This document shows positions 6,793 to 14,850 of a stretch of 33,573 bases of DNA, piece by piece. The notes beneath the pieces are model-generated. The model did no database searches. It was not told the origin of the DNA and saw nothing but the letters and a program-made list of their open reading frames with translations. A program made the position numbers and the translations under genes. Each line of letters starts with the position of its first letter. The stretch's first letter is position 1. Origin of the DNA: Actinomycetes bacterium (GTDB lineage Bacteria > Actinomycetota > Actinomycetes > Streptosporangiales > Streptosporangiaceae); NCBI GenBank assembly GCA_025964615.1, contig JAOPYM010000372.1, positions 1 through 33,573 of the forward strand, in the 5' to 3' direction.

Positions 6793-7185
6793 TCAGACCC
6801 GGGCGACCGCGCGGAATCCGAGCAGGTTCGCCTCCTTGGCCGTGCGGAGGCGGTCCACCTCGTCCGTCCACGGTTGTACGGCCGAGGTGGCACGGGCCTT
6901 GCGTGCGGCGATCTCGGCCGAGCGGGGGTCATCTCCCGGATAGGTCTTCGGACCCATCACCACCCGCTCGGACGCCTCCGCGGCCAGCAGCGCCGCGTTC
7001 AAGGCCCTGTCGAGCGCGACCGAGAGGGCTCGCAGCTGCGAGTCCGGCAGGCGTGCGGCCTGGCCGTGCCGCAGCGCCTCCTCCGCACCGGCCGCCGCAT
7101 CAACCCGGTCCTGATAGGCCGCGGCGAGCTCTTGGTCCGCCTGGTAGCGCTCCTGCACGTCCTTGCCCACCTTGCGGCCCAGCAT
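6793..7185 (-). CDS. Conserved hypothetical helical protein
   Basis: The 130-residue protein is almost entirely predicted helix and rich in Ala, Arg, Glu and Gln (RYQADQELAAAYQDRVDAAA; LSVALDRALNAALLAAEASE). It has no membrane segment, signal peptide, Cys or recognisable catalytic motif. I do not recognise the family. The ATG at 7185 is preferred because GGGGAGGAA lies about seven bases before it; an in-frame ATG at 7212 has no such site. It is transcribed away from the TetR-family gene, with about 100 bases between the starts, so it is a candidate target of that regulator (inference). Confidence 0.6.
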   Translation of the reverse strand: MLGRKVGKDVQERYQADQELAAAYQDRVDAAAGAEEALRHGQAARLPDSQLRALSVALDRALNAALLAAEASERVVMGPKTYPGDDPRSAEIAARKARATSAVQPWTDEVDRLRTAKEANLLGFRAVARV

Positions 7186-7267
7186 GGTGCGTTCCTCCCC
7201 GGCTCGATTCATGTCTGGCGGAAAGAGTACGCCCGGGTCCGGCGGGGCGTGACGCCGGTCATGGCCT

Positions 7268-7278
7268 TTACGCAGTAA
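7268..7278. promoter_or_regulatory. Short dyad TTAC-gca-GTAA before a tetR gene
   Basis: The dyad ends eight bases upstream of the TetR-family start, in the region shared with the divergent hypothetical gene. It is short for a TetR operator, so this is only a candidate autoregulatory site. Confidence 0.25.
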
Positions 7279-7286
7279 GGTGCAAT

Positions 7287-7850
7287 ATGACCTCTCAGCA
7301 CCGGGAACCCGTCACTCGTGACCGGATCATCGACGCCGCCCTGCACATCGTCGACGGGCAGGGCCTCGGCCGTCTCACCATGCGAAGGCTGGGCGACGCC
7401 CTCGAGGTCGAGGCGATGGCGATCTACCATCACCTGCCGCGCGGCAAGGAAGAACTCCTTGACGGGCTGGTCGCGCACGTCGCCGTAGACCCGCTCTCCG
7501 CGACGGCCGGCGGCGAGTGGCAGGACCGGTTGCGCGGCTGGGCCGCCGGCTACCGGGAACGGCTCCTGGAGCACTCGGGCGTGCTGCCGCTACTCGTGAC
7601 GCGGCGCAATCCCGCCGCGCTCGACGGGACCACCGCCTCCGTGCAGGAGGTGCTCGGCCGTGCAGGCCTGCGGGAGGAGACCGCCGCCACCGGCGCGCAC
7701 ACGCTGATGGGTTACCTCATCGGCCACGCCGCCCTCGAGGCCCGCGGCCGGGCGCTGAGCGAGGCCGGTGGCCCGGGTGGCGCCATCGACTGGGACCTGC
7801 GGTTCACCGGCGGCCTCGATGTCGTCCTCGCAGGGCTGGCGCAGAGCTGA
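7287..7850 (+). CDS. TetR-family transcriptional regulator
   Basis: The 187-residue protein has an N-terminal TetR helix-turn-helix at about residues 10-55 (RDRIIDAALHIVDGQGLGRL followed by TMRRLGDALEVEAMAIYHHL). The C-terminal part resembles the TetR_C_1 type found in TetR-like efflux regulators, with HTLMGYLIGHAALEARG. It would act as a ligand-responsive repressor. The ATG at 7287 has AAGG seven bases upstream. The nearest potential target is the divergent hypothetical gene; no transporter is adjacent. The frame runs open far upstream, but the HTH begins right after this ATG, which fixes the start. Confidence 0.9.
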   Translation: MTSQHREPVTRDRIIDAALHIVDGQGLGRLTMRRLGDALEVEAMAIYHHLPRGKEELLDGLVAHVAVDPLSATAGGEWQDRLRGWAAGYRERLLEHSGVLPLLVTRRNPAALDGTTASVQEVLGRAGLREETAATGAHTLMGYLIGHAALEARGRALSEAGGPGGAIDWDLRFTGGLDVVLAGLAQS

Positions 7851-8070
7851 ACGTTTCAGTCCTGGACGGCGTGTCGCTGCCGGCCCGACATGCTTCAAGG
7901 CCAGGGTGGAGAGGACGTTCCGGGGTAAGCGGGGTCACAAGTCTCCAGCGTGTCACCACCACAACCGTCCCATCGGGCTATTCCCCCAGGGATGCGAACC
8001 CCAGCAGACTGGTGGACGTCATAAGTGACAGACAGCACATCCACACGAAGTCGAGACCGGAGGCACTCCC

Positions 8071-8262
8071 ATGTGCCCGCACCAGCCGCCCTGTCCCTCA
8101 GCGGAGACCCGCGACCGCGAGGCCGCGCGGACGATCGCCAGCCACCCCGAACAGGGGTGGAGCCTGCTGTGCAACGGCGTCGTCCTCTTCGACGACACCG
8201 GCGAGCTGCTGCCCAACGGGGGGATCATCGCACCGCACCGTCCGCTTCCGTCCGTAGCCTGA
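8071..8262 (+). CDS. DUF5999 family small protein
   Basis: The 63-residue protein starts MCPHQPPCPSAE and contains EQGWSLLCNGVVLFDDTGEL followed by LPNGGIIAPHRP. This is the pattern of the DUF5999 family, common in Streptomyces and relatives and of unknown function. Three cysteines and the N-terminal C-x-H-x4-C hint at metal binding, but this is not established. GGAGG lies about seven bases before the ATG at 8071. It stands alone between a TetR-family gene and convergent hydrolase genes. The 220 bases before it contain no gene or RNA I can support. Confidence 0.85.
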   Translation: MCPHQPPCPSAETRDREAARTIASHPEQGWSLLCNGVVLFDDTGELLPNGGIIAPHRPLPSVA

Positions 8263-8340
8263 CCAGGCTCCCCACGGAAAAGGACTAGTCCAATCGGGTG
8301 ATCATCCTCGGGGCGCAGCCGTCGGCCCGAGCACCGAGCG

Positions 8341-8377
8341 ACCGCCGTTCTGGGCCCTGACAATGGGCCCAGGCGGT
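8341..8377. terminator. Two-step hairpin between convergent genes
   Basis: An inner 8-base stem (CTGGGCCC at 8350-8357 with GGGCCCAG at 8365-8372, 7-base loop) is capped by outer pairing of ACCGC at 8341 with GCGGT at 8373. It touches the stop codon of the minus-strand hydrolase at 8377 and follows the DUF5999 gene by about 80 bases. Confidence 0.6.
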
Positions 8378-8973
8378 CAACCCTTGACCCACAGCTCCAG
8401 CCAGGGTTCGACGACCGCGGCGACCGCGGCGGGATTCTTCGCCAGGTCATGCCGCTCCCCGGGCAGAACCCGCACACAGGTCGCATCCGCGGGGTTCGGG
8501 ATGCCGAACGGGTCCCGGTCTCCGTTCACCACCAGCACCTCGGTTCCCGCTTCGCGCAGCTCGTCCGCCCTGGACCGTTCCGGCCTGCTGGGCGGGTACA
8601 GCGGGAACGCCAGTGCGATGACGCCCTTGGCCTTGGCCTCACGTGCCGTACGGCAAGCCACCCGGGCGCCGTTGGACCTGCCCCCCTGTACCAGCGGCAC
8701 GTCCCCGAACCGCGCCCGCAGCGCGGCGATCACTTGGAGCCATGCCTCGTCCTGACGGACGGCGTTCCCGGGAGCCCGCCGTCCTGCCACCCGGAACGGC
8801 TGTACGACCCGGGCCACGGCCCCGCCGAGGCTCAGCCCGACATCACGGACGGCGAGCAGATCCACGGCGTCCACGCCCCCGTTGGACCCGTGCGTCAGTA
8901 CCAGCAGGAATCCCGGGTCGTCCGCGCCCTCCAGGAACACCTGAGCGGTCCCCTGCGTCGTCTGGATCTCCAT
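8377..8973 (-). CDS. Alpha/beta hydrolase family protein
   Basis: The 198-residue cytoplasmic protein has a full alpha/beta-hydrolase triad. The nucleophile Ser is in GGRSNGARVA (GxSxG), the acid in VVNGDRDPFG and the His in LPGERHDLAKN. An oxyanion/His-Gly segment, LVLTHGSNGG, follows the first strands. It is short and resembles the dienelactone-hydrolase or KANL3/Tex30-type family; the substrate is unknown. The ATG at 8973 begins MEIQTTQG just before the first strand; the ribosome site is weak (GGGTGA almost adjacent). It follows the membrane-anchored esterase gene by 41 bases on the same strand, so the two hydrolases may share a transcript. Confidence 0.85.
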   Translation of the reverse strand: MEIQTTQGTAQVFLEGADDPGFLLVLTHGSNGGVDAVDLLAVRDVGLSLGGAVARVVQPFRVAGRRAPGNAVRQDEAWLQVIAALRARFGDVPLVQGGRSNGARVACRTAREAKAKGVIALAFPLYPPSRPERSRADELREAGTEVLVVNGDRDPFGIPNPADATCVRVLPGERHDLAKNPAAVAAVVEPWLELWVKG

Positions 8974-9014
8974 GTCACCCACGGTATCCGGTCGCCGCCC
9001 ATAGCGAGGTGGTG

Positions 9015-10157
9015 CTACCGGCGGTACGGCGCAGTGGCCGAGGGCAGCGGCGTGGTCCCGGCGACCGGCGCTACCGAATCGGCCGTGATGCCGGCGAACA
9101 GCTTGGCGGTCGCCCAGGTGAGCAGTTTCGGGTAGGCAAGCCGCCAGGCCCCGAAAGTGTGCCGGACCCTGGGGATCTGCACGAACGTGACCGAACCGTT
9201 GCGGGCGAGCACAGCCCGGAAGTCCGTGGCATTGGTCATGTCGCCCCGATCGGAGCCACCGGCCATCAACCAGAAGTCCGGGAGTTTCTGCCCAGGCTTG
9301 ACATTGGTCGCCAGCCATACCGGGTCGTTGGCCAACTGCAGCGTGGAATTACCGGCGAACGGGAGCACGCCGCGTACCGGCGCGGGCGAGAAGTACCCGC
9401 TCATCACCCCGGCGACCGCGAAGACATCCGGATGCCGCAGAGCGAGGTTCGCAGCGCAGAACCCACCCTCGGAGAGCCCCGCGACGCCCCAGTGCGGGCC
9501 CGGAGGCTGGGCCCGGTACTGGGCGGAGACGAGCGCCGGAATGTCCTGGGACAGGTAGGTGTCGTCCAGCTCGCCATGAGCGTCGAGGCACTGGGATCCC
9601 GGGCTGCCCGTGCTGGAGTTGTTGATCAACGGCATGACCAGGATGGTCGGTTTGACCTTCTTCTTGAGGGTCAGGTCCCGGATGGTCTCCGTCGTGTGCA
9701 TGTTGACCTCCCACTGGCCGGGGGAGCCCGGTGCACCGTGCAGCAGTTCGAGGACCGGGAACCTGACGCCTGCGTACGTCGGCTGGAAGTACTCCGGCGG
9801 GAGGTAGACGAGCCCGTCCCTGGTGATGCCGCTCTTCGCCCCCGCGAAGGACTGCCTGACCATCTGGCCCGCCTTGGCGGCGTCACCCGTGGCCTTCAGG
9901 TGGAGACCGAACCCCGGCGGGATCTTGACCTGACCCGGCTGCTGGCCCGACAGGTCATCGAAGAGATCACCCCACGTCTGGTAGTAGTCGTAGAAGCGGT
10001 TGACACACGCCATTCCGAACACCGCGGAAACAGCGAAGGCCATGGTTCCCGCCCCCAGCCGCAACGCCAGGATTCCCGGGCGGGCGAGTACATACGCCAA
10101 CCCTGCGAACCCGAGGAGCAGCAACAACAGCAGCATGGCACTCTGCGGACCGAACAC
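9015..10157 (-). CDS. Membrane-anchored esterase (antigen 85/esterase D-like)
   Basis: The 380-residue protein begins with hydrophobic segments (LLLLLLLGFAGLAYVLA; then MAFAVSAVFGMACV near residue 40), predicted membrane anchors. The catalytic domain (about 130-355) should therefore lie outside the membrane. The esterase domain has FPVLELLHGAPG, a nucleophile elbow GVAGLSEGGFCAA (GxSxG), an Asp in MAGGSDRGD and a His in RVRHTFGAW. This is the esterase/antigen-85-like arrangement seen in secreted actinobacterial acyl transferases and feruloyl-esterase-like enzymes. The GTG at 10157 follows GGGGGA. It lies downstream of a TPR-like gene and upstream of a second hydrolase on the same strand. Substrate is unknown. 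Confidence 0.82.
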   Translation of the reverse strand: MFGPQSAMLLLLLLLGFAGLAYVLARPGILALRLGAGTMAFAVSAVFGMACVNRFYDYYQTWGDLFDDLSGQQPGQVKIPPGFGLHLKATGDAAKAGQMVRQSFAGAKSGITRDGLVYLPPEYFQPTYAGVRFPVLELLHGAPGSPGQWEVNMHTTETIRDLTLKKKVKPTILVMPLINNSSTGSPGSQCLDAHGELDDTYLSQDIPALVSAQYRAQPPGPHWGVAGLSEGGFCAANLALRHPDVFAVAGVMSGYFSPAPVRGVLPFAGNSTLQLANDPVWLATNVKPGQKLPDFWLMAGGSDRGDMTNATDFRAVLARNGSVTFVQIPRVRHTFGAWRLAYPKLLTWATAKLFAGITADSVAPVAGTTPLPSATAPYRR

Positions 10158-10245
10158 CCATATCCCCCATCGGACACGACAAGTACCTCAGGGTTTCATA
10201 TCCGTAGGGACGCCTTGACCATTCCGAAGCCTGGTGGAGAGTCTG

Positions 10246-11343
10246 TTAACCTTCCGGCCAGCCCTCCTGAAGTACCGGAGCGCGCGCCCCCATGGCCTCA
10301 CGCAATCGTTCGGTGAAGCTTCTGTGAAGTGTGGCGCCCCAGGGGTACTCGCTGGGCACCCGTACGGCCTCACCCAGCGCGTCGTAATCGTCGGCAGGGA
10401 GTCCCTCAGGTCCCTCGACGTAACGCAGCGCAATCAGCGAGTAGATGTGGTCGAGCGCTCCGAAGACCTCCCCGGTCAGTGCCGGGACCGCCCCCTGACC
10501 GACCGCGGACTCGACGAGGGACTCCCACCACAGGCCCTCCGCCTCGGTCTCCCCGAACTCGCGGCGCAGGCGTGCGCGCACCTGTGCGGCGGTGGCCGGA
10601 TCACTCAGGCCCGCCGCCCAGACCTCCCTGGCCTCGGCCATACGGCCGCGCAGCGGCAGGGTACGGGCCAGCAGTTCGATCGCGAGCGGAGCGGCATCCC
10701 CGGCGATGCCGTCGAGACCGGCGGCGAAGGCCGCGATGGCCTGGTCCAGGTGGGCCATTCCCATGGTGACGGCAAGCCGGGCGTAGGCGTAGGGCTGCGC
10801 CTGCGCGTCGACCAGCCGGAGGGCACCGGCGACCAGCCGCTGGGCCTCTCCCGTCGCACCCTGTTCGAGCAGCCGGTGCGCCAGGTCGTGCGCCGCGATC
10901 GGCGCGTACTGCTCGTCGGCCCCGGCGATCACCTGCTCCCACCAGGTACGGGCGCTGGCCGCGTCACCCTCGTCATCGGCGTGCTGAGCCAGCGCCAGCT
11001 GGGCCGGCGGAAGATAGGCGGGGTTGCCGAAGGCAACCACCCGGCGCCATGCGTCAGCGGCCTCCGCCCGGTCACCGGTCCGTTCGCACGACAGCGCCAG
11101 ATGGTAGGCCGCCCGGGGACCGTACTCGGGGTCCTGCGTGCCGATCGCGATCAGATCGGCTGCCCGTGCTCCCCCGACGTCCCCGGCGTCCTCCCGTACG
11201 ACGGCGAGACCCAGCGCCGCCTGGGCCCGCTGCGGGACGTCCCCGAGCGCGAGCACCTCCTCGAAGAGCGCCGCGGCCAGCTCGAGCTCGCCGTTCTCGG
11301 CGTGCTGCCGGGCCTGCTCGTACCGCACCAGCGGATCGCTCAT
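10246..11343 (-). CDS. Tetratricopeptide-repeat-like protein
   Basis: The 365-residue protein is built of helical pairs with TPR-like spacing across residues about 5-255, for example YEQARQHAENGELELAAALF, GPRAAYHLALSCERTGDRAE and GLDGIAGDAAPLAIELLART. It is likely a cytoplasmic scaffold for protein contacts. The C-terminal 100 residues (from GLWWESLVESA) are not clearly repeats. The ATG at 11343 has GAGGG about eight bases upstream. It lies between gcvP, from which a strong hairpin separates it, and the membrane esterase gene 88 bases downstream. I see no enzymatic motif and do not recognise a named family. Confidence 0.78.
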   Translation of the reverse strand: MSDPLVRYEQARQHAENGELELAAALFEEVLALGDVPQRAQAALGLAVVREDAGDVGGARAADLIAIGTQDPEYGPRAAYHLALSCERTGDRAEAADAWRRVVAFGNPAYLPPAQLALAQHADDEGDAASARTWWEQVIAGADEQYAPIAAHDLAHRLLEQGATGEAQRLVAGALRLVDAQAQPYAYARLAVTMGMAHLDQAIAAFAAGLDGIAGDAAPLAIELLARTLPLRGRMAEAREVWAAGLSDPATAAQVRARLRREFGETEAEGLWWESLVESAVGQGAVPALTGEVFGALDHIYSLIALRYVEGPEGLPADDYDALGEAVRVPSEYPWGATLHRSFTERLREAMGARAPVLQEGWPEG

Positions 11344-11464
11344 GTGGATGCCCTCAGGAACTCGACAAGATTTCCCCGAGCCTAATGGCCAGCCCGCCGC
11401 GAATCGCCCCCCGACACGACCCCGATCTTGGTGCGGGAGCCCCACAGGTGAAGGCCCTCGCCCA

Positions 11465-11493
11465 GGCCGCGCCGTGTTCCCCACGGCGCGGCC
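11465..11493 (-). terminator. Strong hairpin after gcvP
   Basis: A perfect 12-base stem (11465-11476 with 11482-11493, loop of five bases) starts eight bases after the gcvP stop. Its high GC content and position support intrinsic termination of gcvP, separating it from the TPR gene. There is no T-tract. Confidence 0.75.
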
Positions 11494-11501
11494 CCGATGC
11501 C

Positions 11502-14345
11502 CTAGTCCTCAAAAGCCTCGGGCGGCGGGCAGGAGCAGATCAGGTTGCGGTCACCGTAGGCCTGGTCGATCCGGCGGACCGGCGGCCAGTACTTGGCGTC
11601 CCGCAGCGCGGCCACCGGGTAGGCGGCCTCGTCCCTGGTGTACGCGTGCTTCCAGTCACCGGAGATCAGCGAGGCGGCGGTGTGCGGCGCGTTCTTCAGG
11701 GGGTTGTCGGACGGGTCGTACTCCCCGGACGCGACCCGCTCGATCTCACCGTGGATCGCGATCATCGCGTCGCAGAACCTGTCGAGCTCGGCCAGGTCCT
11801 CACTCTCGGTGGGCTCGATCATCAGCGTGCCGGCCACCGGGAAGGACAGGGTCGGTGCGTGGAAGCCGTAGTCGATGAGCCGCTTGGCGACGTCCTCGGC
11901 GGTGATCCCGGTGTCCTTGGTGATCTTGCGGAGGTCGGCGATGCACTCGTGGGCGACCAGGCCGCCACGCCCGGTGTAGAGGATCGGATAGTGCGGGGCG
12001 AGACGGTGGGCCACGTAGTTGGCCGCGAGGATGGCGGCCTCGGTGGCCTGCCGCAGGCCGTCCGGCCCCATCATGGCGATGTACGCCCACGGGATCGGCA
12101 GGATGCCCGCACTGCCCCACGGCGCCGCCGAGATCGGCGCCCCCGGGCCCGCCTCCGGGCGGAGCGGGTGGCCGGGCAGGAACGGGGCGAGGTGCTCGCG
12201 CACCGCGACGGGGCCGACCCCCGGGCCGCCGCCGCCGTGTGGGATGCAGAAGGTCTTGTGCAGGTTGAGGTGCGAGACATCGGCCCCGAACTCGCCCGGC
12301 CGGGCCAGCCCGACCAGGGCGTTGAGGTTGGCGCCGTCCACGTAGACCTGGCCGCCCGCCTCGTGTACCGCGGCGCAGACCTCGGTGATGCTCTCCTCGA
12401 ACACGCCGTGGGTGGAGGGGTAGGTGACCATGATCGCCGCGAGCGAGTCACGGTGCTTAGCGATCTTGGCGTGCAGGTCCGGCAGGTCGATGTTGCCGGA
12501 GTCGTCGCACTTGACCACCACCACCCGCATGGCGGCCATCACGGCGCTGGCGGCGTTGGTGCCGTGCGCCGAGGACGGGATCAGGCAGATGTCGCGGTGA
12601 CCTTCGCCACGCGAGGCGTGATAGGCGTGCACCGCGAGAAGGCCTGCCAGTTCGCCCTGCGATCCGGCGTTGGGCTGTACGGAGACCCTGGCGTAGCCGG
12701 TGATCTCAGCCAGCCACCCCTCCAGCTCACCGATCAGCTCGACGTAGCCCTGGGCCTGGTCGATCGGGGCGAACGGGTGGATGTTCGCGAACTCCGGCCA
12801 CGTGACCGGTTCCATCTCGGTGGTGGCGTTGAGCTTCATCGTGCAGGACCCGAGCGGGATCATCGACCTGTCGAGGGCGATGTCCTTGTCCTGCAGTTTC
12901 CGCAGATAACGGAGCATCGCGGTCTCGGACCGGTGGGCGTGGAAGACGGGGTGGGTCAGGAAGGGGCTCTCGCGCCGCAGCTCCGCCGGGATCGCGTCTT
13001 CGCCGTCGATCACGGCCACCGCGCGGCGGGCGCCAGGCTGGACGGCCTCCAGGATGTCCTGCAGGTGCTCCTCCGTGGTGGTCTCGTCGCAGGCCACGGA
13101 GATCGTCTGCTCGTCCACGAGCCGCAGGTTGTACCCGGCCTGCAGGGCCTTCGCCATCGCTCCCGAGGCGAACCCGGGCAGCCGGATCTGCACGGTGTCG
13201 AAGAAGTTCTCGTGTACGACCTCGAAGCCGTCGATCTGCATCACCCGTACGGAGGCTGCCAGCGAAGCGGCCCGCCGGTGCACCCGGCGGGCGATCGCGG
13301 TCAGCCCTTCGGGACCGTGGTAGACCGCGTACATCGACGCCATGACCGCCAGCAGCACCTGCGCGGTGCAGATGTTGCTGGTGGCCTTCTCCCTGCGGAT
13401 GTGCTGCTCGCGGGTCTGCAGCGCAAGCCGGTACGCGGGGGCGCCGTCGGCGTCCACCGAGACCCCGACGAGCCTGCCGGGAAGCTGCCGCTGGATGCCC
13501 TCGCGCACCGCCATGTATCCGGCATGCGGGCCACCGAACCCGTAGGGGACACCGAACCGCTGGGACGAGCCCACCGCGATGTCCGCGCCTGCCTCGCCGG
13601 GCGAGGTCAGCAGGGTGAGGGCGAGCAGATCGGCGGCCACGACCACCTGGGCGCCCCGTTCGTGCGCCGCGGTGACCAGCGGGGCAAGGTCGCGGACGGC
13701 CCCCGACGCGCCCGGGTACTGCACGAGGACACCGAAGAAGTCCCCGTCCGGCAGGCCCTCGGACAGGTCGGCGACGACGAGGCCGAGGCCGAGCGGCACT
13801 GCGCGGGTCCGGATGACCTCGATCGTCTGCGGCAGGGTGTCGGCGTCGATCAGGAAGGCGCCGGTCCGCTTGGCGACCCGGTGGGCCAGCGCCATCGCCT
13901 CGGCGGCGGCGGTCCCCTCGTCCAGCATGGAGGCGTTGGCGACGTCCAGGCCGGTGAGATCGGCGATCACGGTCTGGAAGTTGAGCAGCGCCTCAAGGCG
14001 GCCCTGCGAGATCTCCGGCTGGTACGGCGTGTAGGCGGTGTACCAGCCCGGGTTCTCCAGGACGTTGCGCAGGATCACCCCTGGGGTGATGGTCCCGTGG
14101 TAGCCGAGACCGATCATGGAGGTGAGGACCCGGTTGTGACCGGCCAGCTCACGCAGCCGGGCGAGTGCCTCGGGCTCGCTGAGCGCGGCCGGCAGGTCCA
14201 GCGGCAGCGCGCTGCGGATGGCCGCGGGCACCGCGGCGTCCATCAGGGCCTCGGCGTCGGCGAAGCCGATCGTCTCGAGCATGCGGGCGTGCCCGTCGGG
14301 CGAAGGCCCGATGTGGCGATCGGCAAAGGTCAACTCAGCGGACAT
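11502..14345 (-). CDS. gcvP: Glycine dehydrogenase (decarboxylating), P-protein
   Basis: This 947-residue PLP enzyme decarboxylates glycine and passes the aminomethyl group to the lipoyl arm of GcvH. It is of the full-length fused type. The start [20 protein letters not shown] is typical, the catalytic Lys is K697 in [17 protein letters not shown], and the glycine-rich loop follows. Length is normal for the homodimeric form. A tandem glycine riboswitch lies 67 bases upstream, so expression should rise with glycine. gcvT and gcvH are not in this window. The ATG at 14345 is preceded by GGAAGG. It is the counterpart of Mycobacterium gcvB, which also lies beside the garA cluster. Confidence 0.97.
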   Translation of the reverse strand: MSAELTFADRHIGPSPDGHARMLETIGFADAEALMDAAVPAAIRSALPLDLPAALSEPEALARLRELAGHNRVLTSMIGLGYHGTITPGVILRNVLENPGWYTAYTPYQPEISQGRLEALLNFQTVIADLTGLDVANASMLDEGTAAAEAMALAHRVAKRTGAFLIDADTLPQTIEVIRTRAVPLGLGLVVADLSEGLPDGDFFGVLVQYPGASGAVRDLAPLVTAAHERGAQVVVAADLLALTLLTSPGEAGADIAVGSSQRFGVPYGFGGPHAGYMAVREGIQRQLPGRLVGVSVDADGAPAYRLALQTREQHIRREKATSNICTAQVLLAVMASMYAVYHGPEGLTAIARRVHRRAASLAASVRVMQIDGFEVVHENFFDTVQIRLPGFASGAMAKALQAGYNLRLVDEQTISVACDETTTEEHLQDILEAVQPGARRAVAVIDGEDAIPAELRRESPFLTHPVFHAHRSETAMLRYLRKLQDKDIALDRSMIPLGSCTMKLNATTEMEPVTWPEFANIHPFAPIDQAQGYVELIGELEGWLAEITGYARVSVQPNAGSQGELAGLLAVHAYHASRGEGHRDICLIPSSAHGTNAASAVMAAMRVVVVKCDDSGNIDLPDLHAKIAKHRDSLAAIMVTYPSTHGVFEESITEVCAAVHEAGGQVYVDGANLNALVGLARPGEFGADVSHLNLHKTFCIPHGGGGPGVGPVAVREHLAPFLPGHPLRPEAGPGAPISAAPWGSAGILPIPWAYIAMMGPDGLRQATEAAILAANYVAHRLAPHYPILYTGRGGLVAHECIADLRKITKDTGITAEDVAKRLIDYGFHAPTLSFPVAGTLMIEPTESEDLAELDRFCDAMIAIHGEIERVASGEYDPSDNPLKNAPHTAASLISGDWKHAYTRDEAAYPVAALRDAKYWPPVRRIDQAYGDRNLICSCPPPEAFED

Positions 14346-14411
14346 GCAGGGAGCCTTCCCGGGCTGTGTCGATGCTCAGGTGACCGACGGTCGGTTCGAC
14401 CGGCGGCAGGT

Positions 14412-14612
14412 CTCCCCCTCTGTCATCGGTACCTGAGAGCTTCACCACGAGGGCGTCGTGGCTTGCACCGTCGGCGAGAGCCCTGAGACCCTGCTTTCCA
14501 GAGGAGCCTTGCCCGTGCGGTCCTTTTGCCTGAGAGGTTCCGGGGAGGGTTGCCCCTTCGGCGCCCCACTACCGTCCAACGGAGCGGTGTGGAGTCTCTC
14601 CCGCACAGGGTT
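14412..14612 (-). promoter_or_regulatory. Tandem glycine riboswitch
   Basis: On the minus strand two related aptamers occur in series. The first (about 14612-14515) has a P1 stem of GTGCGG with CCGCAC, opens with GTGCGGGAGAGAC and contains GGCGCCGAAGGGGCAA and CCTCTCAGGCAAAAGGAC. The second (about 14506-14412) has a P1 stem around CTCTG with CAGAG and contains CTCGCCGACGGTGCAAGCC and AGCTCTCAGGTACCGATGAC. These are the consensus elements of the gcvT-type glycine aptamer. Such tandem RNAs usually turn on glycine-cleavage genes, and the next gene is gcvP. Confidence 0.93.
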
Positions 14613-14628
14613 ACGGCTGTCAGGACCA

Positions 14629-14634
14629 ACTCTA
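14629..14634 (-). promoter_or_regulatory. Possible -10 element for gcvP leader
   Basis: Minus-strand TAGAGT sits about 20 bases upstream of the first aptamer, so a start near 14622 would produce a leader beginning just before the riboswitch. No convincing -35 is seen. Confidence 0.3.
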
Positions 14635-14820
14635 CCCAACGACCGGGACCGGTGATCGCAGGTCCCCACCTGGAGTGCCGGGTGGGCACCGTTACGATAG
14701 GCCCGGTCGGACCATGCCAGGCGGGTGGCGCGGCGGAGTGGGTACGTAGGAGATCGTGAGCGTATCCGGACTTATTCGCACCCTCGACGGGCCCCCCGTA
14801 CCCCTGGGACTCTGACGTTG

Positions 14821-14850
14821 ATGATGAGCGCGGACGGCGGTGGCGCGTGA
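14821..14850 (+). CDS. Possible nine-codon leader peptide
   Basis: ATG ATG AGC and six further codons run to a TGA at 14848-14850, which overlaps the GTG start of the following membrane protein gene (GTGA). It could couple translation of the downstream gene, whose own ribosome site is poor. The ORF is too short to judge from sequence and may be chance. Confidence 0.25.
   Translation: MMSADGGGA

Noticed and set aside
7975-8015. Sequence resembling a tRNA T-arm (GGGATGCGAACCC)
   Set aside because: No acceptor, D-arm or anticodon stem can be folded around it at the right distances and no CCA or acceptor complement is present.
8643-10316. A plus-strand open frame of 557 codons opposite two hydrolase genes
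   Set aside because: It spans two genes on the other strand that have full catalytic triads; its own sequence is Arg/Pro-rich with no domain.
11049-14486. A plus-strand open frame of 1145 codons opposite gcvP
   Set aside because: It is the antisense shadow of gcvP in a GC-rich genome. The composition is Arg/Gly/Asp-rich without any family motif, while gcvP is full length with its catalytic Lys and riboswitch.
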